A model generated the notes under the pieces. It saw only the letters and a list, made by a program, of their open reading frames with translations. It made no database searches and was not told the DNA's origin. Made by a program: the position numbers and the translations under genes. From Bacteroidota bacterium (GTDB lineage: Bacteria; Bacteroidota; Ignavibacteria; Ignavibacteriales; Ignavibacteriaceae): 64,000 nt of DNA. This document shows, one piece after another, positions 32,459-41,798 of the stretch. The stretch is taken from the NCBI GenBank assembly GCA_021824145.1, contig JAKALM010000005.1, forward strand, positions 1 through 64,000, read 5' to 3'. The first letter of the stretch is position 1. Each line of letters begins with the position of its first letter.

Positions 32459-33537
32459 TTTTTCTGGTTGTACTTAGCGGATATTTTATTCAGTCTGTCA
32501 TTTTTATCATAGGCACATCAAAAAGATTTCCCAAAATTAAAGAAGAAGAACTGCTGCCAGCCACAGTTGTAGTTGCTGCAAGAAATGAAGAAGATAATAT
32601 TTTAAGATGTTTGAATTCTCTCAATAATCTTATTTATCCGGAGGGCAAATTAGAAATTATTTTGGTGGATGATAAATCGACCGATGCAACGAGCGAAATT
32701 ATTGATAAATTCATTTCCGATAAACCTAAGTTCAAAAAAATTGTTACGAAAAAAGAAATCGGAATGCTGAAAGGCAAAACAAATGCATTAGCAAATGGGA
32801 TTGAAATTGCTTCCGGCGAAATTATTTTAACCACCGATGCTGATTGTGAAGTTCATCCACTTTGGGTAAAAACAACAGCTTCTTATTATAAAGAAGACAT
32901 TGGTGCTGTAAATGGTTTTACAACTCAACAAGCATTTAATGGTTTCAGCGGAATGCAGGCAATTGATTTTATTTACTTGCTTACGGTTGCCGCCGGAACA
33001 ATAAATCTTAAACAGCCAATAAGCTGCATCGGTAATAATATGTCATACAGGAAAAAAGCTTATGAAGAAGTTGGCGGATATGCTAATCTTCCCTTTAGCG
33101 TTACAGAAGATTTTAATTTGCTTTGGTCAATTTACTGTCTTGGAAAGTATAAAATTATTTTACCGCTTGATAAAGATTCGCTTATTACTTCTAAACCGTG
33201 CAATGATTTTAAAAGTTTATTCCGCCAGAAAAAAAGATGGGCAGTTGGTGGACTTGAAGTTCCGTTCCGTGGTTATTTGGTAATGGCGTGGGGATTTTTA
33301 ACAAACCTTTGCATCTTATTAACTCCTTTATTTTTCTCACCCGTATGGTTATATTTGGCAGTCTTTAAATTTGCAATTGATTTTTTTGTGCTTTACTTTA
33401 TTCACCAGAAATTGGAATTAACGAAGAACTTAAAATATTTTTTACACTTTCAAATTTATTATTTGGTTTATGTTGTTGCTCTCCCATTTATCTTAGCAAT
33501 TAACAGAAAAGTTATTTGGAAGGGAAGAGAATATTAA
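32446..33537 (+). CDS. membrane glycosyltransferase family 2
   Basis: A 363-residue GT2 enzyme with an N-terminal membrane segment (about 1-25) and C-terminal segments (about 275-355). The GT-A domain shows AARNEEDNILRCL (about 44-56), nucleotide-binding DDKSTD (about 76-81), DADCEV (about 125-130), a catalytic TED (in FSVTEDFNLLW, about 216-226) and QKKRW (about 262-266), the QxxRW-like motif. Such enzymes polymerise or add sugars at the membrane. The deacetylase immediately upstream suggests a lipid-linked or exopolysaccharide product. It overlaps neighbours on both sides. Confidence 0.9.
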   Translation: MFEIIFLVVLSGYFIQSVIFIIGTSKRFPKIKEEELLPATVVVAARNEEDNILRCLNSLNNLIYPEGKLEIILVDDKSTDATSEIIDKFISDKPKFKKIVTKKEIGMLKGKTNALANGIEIASGEIILTTDADCEVHPLWVKTTASYYKEDIGAVNGFTTQQAFNGFSGMQAIDFIYLLTVAAGTINLKQPISCIGNNMSYRKKAYEEVGGYANLPFSVTEDFNLLWSIYCLGKYKIILPLDKDSLITSKPCNDFKSLFRQKKRWAVGGLEVPFRGYLVMAWGFLTNLCILLTPLFFSPVWLYLAVFKFAIDFFVLYFIHQKLELTKNLKYFLHFQIYYLVYVVALPFILAINRKVIWKGREY

Positions 33538-34532
33538 TGCTTCTCTTGTGTAATTATTATGTTACATACCGCTGTAATGCTTACTGCGAGTTTTGTCATT
33601 TCGGTAACCATGATGATTTTATTAAAACTCCATTTGCAAAACTTGAAGATTTTAAATCAAATGTTGCACAGCTTTCTTCACTCGGAGTCAAGTTTATTGA
33701 TTTGACAGGCGGCGAGCCGCTGCTTCATAAAGATATTCATTTGATGGCTGAGTTTGCAAAAAATCTAAATATGCAAACAAGCATAACAACAAACGGATTG
33801 CTCTATTCAAAATTTGCTGAAAAACTTGCCGGTAAAATAAATCTTCTACATTTTTCTTTAGATTCTCCTGACGAAGAAGAGCACAACAAAATCAGAAAAG
33901 TAAATTGCTACAATCATGTATTTAACAGTATTGAAATAGCAAAATCGCTTGGCGAGTTTCCGGATATTTTGTTTACTGTTACAAATGAAACTTATAAAAA
34001 GCTTCCGCAGATGTATGAGATAGCTTTAAAACATGATTTAGTTTTAATAGTTAATCCAGTTTTTTCTTACTTCGGAAATCCAGGCTTAAGTGATGAGGCG
34101 ATGGATTATATTGAAGAGTTCGCCGAAGGTAAATTAAATATATACTTAAATAATGCTTATTTGAAGTTGAGAAGAAGCGGCGGAAACAATATCAGCAAAC
34201 CGCTTTGCAAAGCTGTATCAAGAGTTATAGTAATATCTCCTTACAATGAAATAATTCTTCCGTGTTATCATTTTGGAAACGAGCGCGTTCCAATCGATCG
34301 CCCAATCAAAGAAATTAGAGAAACAGAAAAATTAAAATATTACAAAAAGATGGAAGGCAGATTTGATTTTTGCAAAGGCTGCACAGTCAATTGTTATTTT
34401 GAACCGTCGTTTGCTTTTCCAACTAACTCATATGCGATAGCAAGCTTGCCGTCAAAGCTGAAATACAGCTACAACAAATTGATAAAACAAAAACTAAAGA
34501 AAAAAAATCTTTCAAATTTGGAATTACACTAA
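33537..34532 (+). CDS. radical SAM protein with C-terminal cysteine cluster
   Basis: A 331-residue radical SAM enzyme starting at ATG 33537 (TAATG overlap with the GT2 stop, GGAAGGGAAG upstream) rather than at ATG 33516. The [4Fe-4S] motif is CNAYCEFC with Cys13, Cys17 and Cys20 in the CxxxCxxC pattern, followed by the LTGGEPLLHKDI block (about 55-66) for SAM binding. A C-terminal region with CKGCTVNCYFEP (about 281-292) and an earlier Cys in LPCYHF resembles a SPASM-like auxiliary cluster. Its target is unknown; location after a glycosyltransferase and deacetylase suggests a role in lipid or envelope chemistry. Confidence 0.88.
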   Translation: MLLLCNYYVTYRCNAYCEFCHFGNHDDFIKTPFAKLEDFKSNVAQLSSLGVKFIDLTGGEPLLHKDIHLMAEFAKNLNMQTSITTNGLLYSKFAEKLAGKINLLHFSLDSPDEEEHNKIRKVNCYNHVFNSIEIAKSLGEFPDILFTVTNETYKKLPQMYEIALKHDLVLIVNPVFSYFGNPGLSDEAMDYIEEFAEGKLNIYLNNAYLKLRRSGGNNISKPLCKAVSRVIVISPYNEIILPCYHFGNERVPIDRPIKEIRETEKLKYYKKMEGRFDFCKGCTVNCYFEPSFAFPTNSYAIASLPSKLKYSYNKLIKQKLKKKNLSNLELH

Positions 34533-35360
34533 ATGCGGAAAATAATAATCCTTTCTTTTTTATTTTTTATTTCATCTTTTATTCAAGCGCAAACTAAAGA
34601 AGTTTGGTTTCCCAATGGATTGAATATCCGTCCATTTATAGCTAATATTTTAGAACCAAGAGCCGGAGTCTCTTATTTAATTAATCAAGACAAACTTCGT
34701 TTGGATATCGGCACTTCTTCTGATATTTATAAAATTATTTCAAAGAATCATATTCTTTCTTTTGGAGCCGATATTTTTACTTACACAAGACTAAGAAGTG
34801 AAAATAATTTTCGCTTCCCAGTTGAAACAATAGATTATTTTTTTGGATTAAATTGTGGTTATAAAATTTTTAATGGTAGTAAACAATACGGTTTCCGTTT
34901 TCGCTTTAGCCACATTAGCGCGCATTTAGTCGATGGAAGATTTGATAAAACTTCAGGCGAATGGAGAGACAGCCTTCAGCCTTTTGTTTACAGCCGTGAA
35001 TTTTTTGAGATGCTTCCATTCTATCAAATTAATAGTTTAAGATTTTATGCCGGCATGACATATCTCTTCCACGTAATCCCAAATTCAATTGGAAGAGAAA
35101 TTTATCAAGGTGGATTTGATTATTACATGATTTCATTTTTATCTAAAAATATTTCTCCTTTTATTGCTGATGATTTTAAATTAACTAAGATTGATAAATA
35201 TTCCGGCAACAATATTTTTATGGCTGGAATAAAGTTCGGTAAATATAATGGCAAAGGATTTAGCTTAATTTATTCATACATTTCGGGCAAAAGTATTCAA
35301 GGGGAATTATTTAATTTAAATGAAAGTTATTCATCAATAGGATTTAACGTAGATTTATAA
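34533..35360 (+). CDS. outer-membrane protein, probably DUF1207 family
   Basis: A 275-residue protein with a signal peptide (about 1-19, ending FIQAQ). The rest is made of alternating beta strands with many aromatic residues, as in outer-membrane barrels. The YGFRFRFSHISAHLVDGRF block (about 119-137) resembles the His-rich strand of DUF1207 proteins, and it ends in a strand with a terminal hydrophobic residue (IGFNVDL). It starts directly after the radical SAM stop and overlaps the M50 gene by one base (TAATG). Function unknown. Confidence 0.7.
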   Translation: MRKIIILSFLFFISSFIQAQTKEVWFPNGLNIRPFIANILEPRAGVSYLINQDKLRLDIGTSSDIYKIISKNHILSFGADIFTYTRLRSENNFRFPVETIDYFFGLNCGYKIFNGSKQYGFRFRFSHISAHLVDGRFDKTSGEWRDSLQPFVYSREFFEMLPFYQINSLRFYAGMTYLFHVIPNSIGREIYQGGFDYYMISFLSKNISPFIADDFKLTKIDKYSGNNIFMAGIKFGKYNGKGFSLIYSYISGKSIQGELFNLNESYSSIGFNVDL

Positions 35361-36367
35361 TGCCGGAATTTTCAAACGAAATATTTGAGAACGAACAAAG
35401 CGCCGCTGTCGAAAAAAAAGATAAAAAAAATTATCTACTTCATGCCGGATTATTTATTGTTACTTTTATAACAACAACAATTTCTGGAGCTCAGTGGATC
35501 AGCAATCAGCCTGGTCCGTATGAATATCATTTTTTGCTGAAAGGCCTGCCGTATTCTATATCAATCATGTTTATAATTTCTTGTCATGAATTCGGTCATT
35601 ACTTTGCGGCTGTATATCATAAAGTGAAAGCTACATTACCTTTTTATATCCCGTTTCCGCCACTTGCAGAGTTTATTAATTTTGGAACGATGGGAGCTGT
35701 AATAAAAACTAAGTCACCGATATACACAAAGAAAGCAATGTTTGATATCGGAATTGCTGGACCGCTTTCAGGCTTTGTTGCTTGCATTATAGTTTTGATT
35801 TATGGATTTACTCATGTTCCAAGTATAAATTATTTGCTTGCAATTCATCCGGATTTCTTTTCGCCAGATTACGGAAAAAATGCAATTGATTTAACATTTG
35901 GCAATTCAATTCTATTTTCATTTTTTAAATTGATCTTTGTACATCCGGGACAATTTTTCCCGCCAATGTCTGAAGTTTATCATTATCCATATTTGTGTGT
36001 TGGATGGTTTGGACTTTTTGTAACCGCCATGAATATGATTCCTGTTGGCCAATTGGACGGCGGGCATATTTCTTACACAATGTTTGGTGGAGAGAATCAT
36101 TATAAAATTGCGGTTGTTTCATTTGCAATTTTGATGGTTTTGGGTTTATTAGGTTTGGTTGAAACTGCATTCAATTTGAATACTAGCTTTGGATGGATTG
36201 GCTGGCTGTTTTGGGCTTTGCTTTTATTTTTTGTAATAAAGTTGAAGCATCCAGTTGTACCAGATGAGAGTGAGTTGGACGGTAAAAGGAAATTTTTGGG
36301 TTATTTAAGCTTTATTATTTTAATTATTTCATTTTCACCGACGCCGTTCATGGTATCAATCGGATAA
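35360..36367 (+). CDS. M50-family membrane metalloprotease (site-2 protease type)
   Basis: A 335-residue integral membrane zinc protease. The active site HEFGH is at residues 76-80, and the third ligand motif LDGGH is at 232-236 in VGQLDGGHIS. The GTMGAVIKTKSP block (about 113-124) matches the family's conserved region between them. About six to eight hydrophobic segments are present. It cleaves substrates within the membrane, often in envelope-stress signalling; there is no PDZ domain visible. It is the last gene of the overlapping run that begins at archease. Confidence 0.92.
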   Translation: MPEFSNEIFENEQSAAVEKKDKKNYLLHAGLFIVTFITTTISGAQWISNQPGPYEYHFLLKGLPYSISIMFIISCHEFGHYFAAVYHKVKATLPFYIPFPPLAEFINFGTMGAVIKTKSPIYTKKAMFDIGIAGPLSGFVACIIVLIYGFTHVPSINYLLAIHPDFFSPDYGKNAIDLTFGNSILFSFFKLIFVHPGQFFPPMSEVYHYPYLCVGWFGLFVTAMNMIPVGQLDGGHISYTMFGGENHYKIAVVSFAILMVLGLLGLVETAFNLNTSFGWIGWLFWALLLFFVIKLKHPVVPDESELDGKRKFLGYLSFIILIISFSPTPFMVSIG

Positions 36368-36429
36368 AGTATTTTTGTAGAAAATTTTTTCCCTTGAGCG
36401 AAGTCATTTAATAACAAATATTTGGGTAG

Positions 36430-37233
36430 ATGAAAAAAATCTTAATCATAATAATTCCTTTCATCTTGTGGGGATGTAAAAGGGATTTTAATTCGGTAAT
36501 TGATACTCAGCCTGTTAATTTCCAGGTAACAAAAATAAATACGGCAAGCTCATTTACTTATCAACCTTCTGATTCATTAATAACTATCAGCTTGGGATTT
36601 AATTCATCTAAGGATATAAATTCAGTTTATGCAAATGTATTTGATCCTAGTATGAACCAAATAAATTTGTTGCCAATTATGTTATTTGATAATGGTAATA
36701 TTCCAGACAATGGTGACACAGTAAAAGGTGATGGAATTTATTCAAACAAATTTCCGCTAAGTCATTATTATCCAAAAGGAAATTACTTAGTTCAATATTT
36801 TGTAACTGATGCGTTGAACAAAACTAGTTTTGCAGCTTATCATTCTTTTGCTTTCGATAATGGACAAACCAATGTGGCGCCAGTTATTTCAAATTTAACG
36901 ATGCCGGATTCAACAAGCTTTGGTACTTCATTTATATTTTCTGTTAAAGCTGATGACCAGAATGGATTAAGCGATATAACATCCGTCTTCTATAAATTAT
37001 ATCGACCTGATGGAACACTTATTGTTAACAGCCAAGGTATTTCTGAATTTCCCTTATCAGACAATGGTGATACAGATGTAACAGGTGATGTTACTGCTCA
37101 TGATGGAATATTTACAAATAAATTGTCAATTCCTACAGGTCAACAATCTGGAACTTGGAAATTTGTTTTCCAGGCACAAGATAGAGGCGGACTTTTCAGC
37201 AATACTATAACTCATAATCTGGTTGTTAAATGA
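36430..37233 (+). CDS. lipoprotein with Ig-like repeats
   Basis: A 267-residue lipoprotein: a hydrophobic start (MKKILIIIIPFILWG) and lipobox Cys16. Two Ig-like or cadherin-like repeats follow. Each ends with an aspartate-rich segment: DNGNIPDNGDTVKGDGIYSN (about 97-116) and SDNGDTDVTGDVTAHDGIFT (about 216-235). These DxDGD-type turns resemble calcium-binding loops. Its stop overlaps the next start in ATGA (37230-37233). The protein is probably surface-exposed and tied to the secreted propeller protein downstream. I do not recognise a named family. Confidence 0.75.
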   Translation: MKKILIIIIPFILWGCKRDFNSVIDTQPVNFQVTKINTASSFTYQPSDSLITISLGFNSSKDINSVYANVFDPSMNQINLLPIMLFDNGNIPDNGDTVKGDGIYSNKFPLSHYYPKGNYLVQYFVTDALNKTSFAAYHSFAFDNGQTNVAPVISNLTMPDSTSFGTSFIFSVKADDQNGLSDITSVFYKLYRPDGTLIVNSQGISEFPLSDNGDTDVTGDVTAHDGIFTNKLSIPTGQQSGTWKFVFQAQDRGGLFSNTITHNLVVK

Positions 37234-38807
37234 AATTGAAAATATTTCTATCCTTAATTATAGCTTTTTTAATTTCAGAAAATTCTTACTCACAATTTTC
37301 TCCAAGCTCATTTTATCTTTCATGGAATAAATCTGCTAGAAAAGAATTAAGTACAGCTCCAGCAAATAACAGTATAACGGATCTTGTCGTTGTTGGTGAT
37401 ACAGTATGGGCGGCAACCGGTCAAGGTTTAAGCATGACTACAGACGGCGGAAACAATTGGACAAACTTTACTAACAATCAAATTTTTGGAACCGAAAGTA
37501 TTTCTGCAATTGGTTATTACAAAGGTGCACTTTGGGTTGCAACCGCTCACGATACTAACACCGGCGCTGAAGGAATCTTACCAAAAGGAAGCGGTCTAAA
37601 ATTTACGGTTGACGGCGGGAAAAACTGGACATCAGTTCCGCAGCCATTGGACAATCTTAATGATACTATAGTTACTTATGGAATTAATAATTTGAGGTCA
37701 AATCCAATTACTGTTGCCATAAATAATTTAGCATATGATATTGCATTTACTCCAAACACTATTTGGATAGCAACTTTTGCCGGCGGACTTCGCAAAAGTA
37801 CTGACATGGGGAAAACCTGGCAGCGAGTTGTATTACCACCAGACAATCTTGATTCGATTAAACCTTCCGATACCTTGGACTTTTGTCTGCAGCCAGTTGC
37901 CGGAAAAGTTTGCAGCCAGGATAATCTAAACTATCGTGTATTTTCGGTAATTGCCACTAACGATTCAACATTGTACGTTGGCACTGCGGATGGAATAAAT
38001 AAATCTACCGACGGCGGAGTTAGCTGGACAAAGTTTACTCATACGAATCAGTCAAATCCGATCAGCGGAAATTTTATTGTAGCTTTGGGCTATAACAATT
38101 TTGATAATTCAATTTGGGCAGCATCCTGGCGAGCAGAAGGAACAAACGAGTTTTATGGTGTTAGTTATTCGGTTGATGGCGGGGCAAATTGGCAAACATC
38201 TTTAAGCGGAGAAAAGGTTCATAATTTTGGTTTTAATAACAATCAGGTAATTGCTCCTTCAGATGATGGTGCTTTCAGAACTTCAGACCAAGGAACTAAT
38301 TGGATTTTACCAACTAATGTTAAAGATCCATCGAGCGGGCTTTCAATTCAAACTACAATCTATTATGCGGCTGCTTTTCAAGGAAGTACAGTTTGGCTTG
38401 GCTCAGATGATGGATTGGCGCGAATTGATGAAACTGGTGGTATGTGGCAAGGCAATTGGAAAGTTTATTTCGCTTCGCAGCCTTTAGTTTCAAAAAGTGA
38501 TTCTTACGCTTTTCCAAATCCATTTAATCCAAATACGGATATTCTAAAAATAAAATACAATCCAAATGGAAATAATGTTCCGGTTACAATTAGAATTTTA
38601 AATTTTGATATGCATATTGTCAGAACAATAATTCAGAATGCACCGCGCGGAGTACAAGTTCGTACTTTAGATAATTCCGGTGATGTAATTGATTATTGGG
38701 ATGGCAAAGATGAACGCGGCAATGTTGTTCCAAACGGAGTTTATTTTTATCGTGTTGATGCCGGTTCACAAAATCCGGTATTCGGAAAAATTCTTGTTTT
38801 ACATTAA
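37230..38807 (+). CDS. secreted BNR/propeller protein with FlgD-like C-terminal domain
   Basis: A 525-residue protein with a signal peptide (about 1-21). Repeated propeller blades follow: TTDGGNNWTNF, TVDGGKNWTSV, STDMGKTWQRV, STDGGVSWTKF, SVDGGANWQTS and TSDQGTNWILP. These are the Asp-box (BNR) pattern. It ends with FPNPFNPNTDILKI and NGVYFYRVDAGSQNPVFGKI, a FlgD-Ig-like type IX sorting domain. It is likely exported through the type IX system and bound at the surface. It forms an operon with the lipoprotein upstream (ATGA overlap) and two PorV/PorQ-like proteins downstream. Confidence 0.85.
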   Translation: MKLKIFLSLIIAFLISENSYSQFSPSSFYLSWNKSARKELSTAPANNSITDLVVVGDTVWAATGQGLSMTTDGGNNWTNFTNNQIFGTESISAIGYYKGALWVATAHDTNTGAEGILPKGSGLKFTVDGGKNWTSVPQPLDNLNDTIVTYGINNLRSNPITVAINNLAYDIAFTPNTIWIATFAGGLRKSTDMGKTWQRVVLPPDNLDSIKPSDTLDFCLQPVAGKVCSQDNLNYRVFSVIATNDSTLYVGTADGINKSTDGGVSWTKFTHTNQSNPISGNFIVALGYNNFDNSIWAASWRAEGTNEFYGVSYSVDGGANWQTSLSGEKVHNFGFNNNQVIAPSDDGAFRTSDQGTNWILPTNVKDPSSGLSIQTTIYYAAAFQGSTVWLGSDDGLARIDETGGMWQGNWKVYFASQPLVSKSDSYAFPNPFNPNTDILKIKYNPNGNNVPVTIRILNFDMHIVRTIIQNAPRGVQVRTLDNSGDVIDYWDGKDERGNVVPNGVYFYRVDAGSQNPVFGKILVLH

Positions 38808-38816
38808 GAGAAAAAA

Positions 38817-39818
38817 TTGAAAAGAAAAATCTTAGGAATATTTTTAATTATTACTGCAATAAGCGTTGCTCAGCCAAAAGTTTCTGAAATCAGCAGCATG
38901 CCCGGCGCATTTTCTAGAATGGGTTTTGGCGCTAGAGGAATGGGCATGGGAAACGCGCTTTCAGCAGTTACCGAAGGTAATTTAGTTTCTTACTATAATC
39001 CTGCACTGTCAGTTTTTCAGCAGAATAATTCTTTTCAAACTTCATATTCATTTCTTTCGCTGGATCGTTCGTTAAACTTTCTAAGCTTCACTCGTCACTT
39101 TGATTTTTATTCTAAAAGCGATTCTGATAATGTTAATCGTAAGCCAAGATCAACGGCAGGGATTAGCGTTGGGATTATTAACTCTGGAGTTTCAGATATT
39201 GATGGAAGAGATAATTCAGGAAATCCAACAGGTCCGCTTTCAACTTCAGAAAATCAATTCTTCCTTGGTTTAGCAAATCGATTCTCTCCAAAGTTTGCTA
39301 TTGGCATAGAATTGAAATTTTATTATTACAGGCTTTACGATAAAATTTCTTCTTCTGGATTTGGAATTGATCTTGGTGCCTTATATAAGTTAAATGATAA
39401 ATGGAACATTTCATTTGTAATTTCTGATTTGAACAGCAAATACAAATGGGATACTTCTCCGATTTATCAAGAACAAGGCTCAACTTCGACCGATAGTTTT
39501 CCGCTGCTTAAAAAAATTGGAGTTAGTTATTCGAACGATCAACTGGGAATAATCGCTTCAGCAGAATTTGAAAACAGCAACGCCGGAACAAATATTTTGC
39601 GTGCCGGAATTGAATACAATATTTTTAATGATTTTTATTTGCGCACCGGAGTTGATCAATTTAATTTGAGTAATTCGGATTATCCGGCAAGTCCATCTTT
39701 TGGATTTTCTTATTTCAAAAAATTTGATAACATAAAAATTGGTGTTGATTACGCATTTGTTATTGAACAATATTCTCCGCAAGATAGACATATTGTAGGT
39801 ATTAGTTTAAATTTCTAA
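38817..39818 (+). CDS. PorV/PorQ family outer-membrane protein
   Basis: A 333-residue barrel-type protein starting at TTG 38817, with a short signal peptide (about 1-18, ending AVAQ-like VAQPK). The PorV/PorQ signature is MGFGARGMGMGNALSAV (about 35-51) followed by YYNPALS. Strand-rich sequence continues to a terminal Phe. Family members are outer-membrane barrels that accompany type IX secretion cargo. It is ten bases after the secreted propeller gene, and the next gene is a related paralogue, so they form a secretion unit with the T9SS-tagged protein. Confidence 0.88.
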   Translation: MKRKILGIFLIITAISVAQPKVSEISSMPGAFSRMGFGARGMGMGNALSAVTEGNLVSYYNPALSVFQQNNSFQTSYSFLSLDRSLNFLSFTRHFDFYSKSDSDNVNRKPRSTAGISVGIINSGVSDIDGRDNSGNPTGPLSTSENQFFLGLANRFSPKFAIGIELKFYYYRLYDKISSSGFGIDLGALYKLNDKWNISFVISDLNSKYKWDTSPIYQEQGSTSTDSFPLLKKIGVSYSNDQLGIIASAEFENSNAGTNILRAGIEYNIFNDFYLRTGVDQFNLSNSDYPASPSFGFSYFKKFDNIKIGVDYAFVIEQYSPQDRHIVGISLNF

Positions 39819-39837
39819 CGATAAATTTTAGGTTTAC

Positions 39838-40737
39838 ATGAACAAGACAATTTTGATATTAATTTTATCTTTCACTTCAGTGTTTGCCCAATCTGCAGGT
39901 AATAGCGGTTTAGCATTTTTAAAATTGGGCTTTGGCGCTAGAAATATTTCGATGGGCGATGTTGGATCAACTGTTTCAAGCGATGTTACTTCATTGTTTT
40001 ATAACCCGGCAAATCTTGCTGGTTCAACAGGTAACGAAATCATGCTGATGCACAATTCATGGATTCAAGGAACAAGAAGTGAAGTTTTAGGAATTAAAAC
40101 TTCTGTTTGGGATTTGCCAATTGCTTTTGGTTTTAATGTTACCACTGTTAATGATATACAAATTAGAACGATTGCATCTACAGAGCCGGATGCAACATTT
40201 AATGCAAATTATTTCTTTGGAAGTTTATCTACCGGATTTCATGTTTATGATAACATTTCTTTCGGAGCTACTTTGAAATATTTATATGAAGGTTTGTATT
40301 CGGACGAAGCAACTGGATGGGGCTTTGATTTTGGGTTAAATTATAATTCACCAATTGAAGGCTTAACTGCGGCTGCTGTTATTAAAAATATTGGTTCGAT
40401 GAATCAATTGAAAAATGAAAGTACAAAATTGCCAACAGAATTTAGAATTGGTCCGGCTTATAGAATTAATTTGCTTCAAGATAAATTTACTGTTACAGCC
40501 GCTGCTGAATTGCAAAAATATACTTTAACAAATGATACTCACTTTAATTTTGGCCTCGAAGTTCTTTATGATAATTTAATAGCGTTAAGAGGTGGATATC
40601 AATCTGGATACGAATCAAAAAATTTTACAGGCGGCTTTGGATTAATTTGGGGTAACTTTGGGCTCGATTATGCATTTCAGCCGTTTACAGATGGGCTTGG
40701 CGATGCGAATATTTTTTCTCTAAGATTTAAGTTTTAA
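39838..40737 (+). CDS. PorV/PorQ family outer-membrane protein, second copy
   Basis: A 299-residue barrel-type protein with a signal peptide (about 1-18, ending VFAQ). It shows the same signature in a different form: LKLGFGARNISMGDVGSTV (about 28-46) and SLFYNPANLAG. It ends in FSLRFKF, a terminal aromatic typical of barrel insertion. It is 20 bp after the first PorV/PorQ-like gene, so the two are tandem paralogues with limited identity. The role is probably in type IX export or modification of cargo, as with PorV. Confidence 0.88.
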   Translation: MNKTILILILSFTSVFAQSAGNSGLAFLKLGFGARNISMGDVGSTVSSDVTSLFYNPANLAGSTGNEIMLMHNSWIQGTRSEVLGIKTSVWDLPIAFGFNVTTVNDIQIRTIASTEPDATFNANYFFGSLSTGFHVYDNISFGATLKYLYEGLYSDEATGWGFDFGLNYNSPIEGLTAAAVIKNIGSMNQLKNESTKLPTEFRIGPAYRINLLQDKFTVTAAAELQKYTLTNDTHFNFGLEVLYDNLIALRGGYQSGYESKNFTGGFGLIWGNFGLDYAFQPFTDGLGDANIFSLRFKF

Positions 40738-40826
40738 TTAATTTAAAATTTATTTTTAAATAATATTTTTGTATTTAATCTAGAAACTATTTTCTTAAAA
40801 TTTTTGTTGAATAATCTTTACATAAT

Positions 40827-41798
40827 ATGATTGAATATTTCCCATTAAAAAACTCAAAAATAACTTCCGATGAATGGGATGCTTTTGTCGATTCATCAGA
40901 TAATGGTACAATTTTTCACAAAAGAACTTTTCTATCTTATCACCCTAAAGACAGATTTGAAGATGCATCTTTGGTATTTGAAAAGGATAATAAAATATTA
41001 TCAATATTTCCCGCAGCCTTAATTATAAGAGATGGGAAAAAAATTTTAAGTTCTCACAACGGTGCTTCTTATGGTGGGTTTTCATACAAACAAAACCTAA
41101 ATTTGAAAGAAGCTTTTGAACTTGTGGAAGGTTTAATTGATTATGCAAAAAAAATTAAGTGCGATAGAATTCAATTAACTCCGCCGCCGATGATATATCA
41201 AACAAAATATTCTAATTATATCGACTTTGCGCTGGTAAAAAATAATTTTAATTATGTGAAGAGGGAAGTTTCAAGCGTTGTCCAACTTGATGTTCCGAAA
41301 GATGAATTGCTTTCAACATACCGTGCAGAAGCTAGAACAGCGGTTAAGAAAGCGATTAAGCAAGGCGTTGAAATTGCAGAATGCGAAAGATTTGAAGAGT
41401 ATTATGAAATTTTGAAGAAGAATTTAAAAATGCGGCATAATGTTTCACCAACTCATTCGCTTGAAGAGTTAATTAAATTAAAAAGAATTTTCCCAGGAAA
41501 GATTCGTTTGTGGGGAGCTTTTCTTGGAGAAAAATTAATTGCAGGCGTTTGTAACTTTAGTGCAAATTCAAAAGTCGTTTTAGCGTTTTACATCAGCCAC
41601 GATGAAGATTATCAAGAATACAGAGCGGTGAATTTACTATTCTATGAAATTATGAAACGCTACAAAGATGAGGGATTCAAGTTTTTAGATTTCGGAATCT
41701 TTACAGTTAACATGGATCCTAATTGGGGATTAGGAAGATTTAAAGAAAATTTTGGTGCAAGAGGAATCTTTAGAGATACATTTTATAAAGATTTGTAA
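40827..41798 (+). CDS. FemAB/GNAT-like acyltransferase
   Basis: A 323-residue protein with the FemAB-like or bacterial GNAT-related double fold. It has an N-terminal SGTIFHK-like segment (DNGTIFHKRTFLSYHP), a SYRAEARTAVKKAIKQGVE-like block (about 163-180 here, with RAEARTAVKKA), and a C-terminal FLDFGIFTVNMDPNWGLGRFKENFG region (about 290-314) typical of the FemAB substrate-lipid family. Members add amino acids or acyl groups to peptidoglycan or lipid-linked sugars. It starts a polysaccharide gene group (GT4, flippase). Its stop overlaps the next start by one base (TAATG). Confidence 0.8.
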   Translation: MIEYFPLKNSKITSDEWDAFVDSSDNGTIFHKRTFLSYHPKDRFEDASLVFEKDNKILSIFPAALIIRDGKKILSSHNGASYGGFSYKQNLNLKEAFELVEGLIDYAKKIKCDRIQLTPPPMIYQTKYSNYIDFALVKNNFNYVKREVSSVVQLDVPKDELLSTYRAEARTAVKKAIKQGVEIAECERFEEYYEILKKNLKMRHNVSPTHSLEELIKLKRIFPGKIRLWGAFLGEKLIAGVCNFSANSKVVLAFYISHDEDYQEYRAVNLLFYEIMKRYKDEGFKFLDFGIFTVNMDPNWGLGRFKENFGARGIFRDTFYKDL

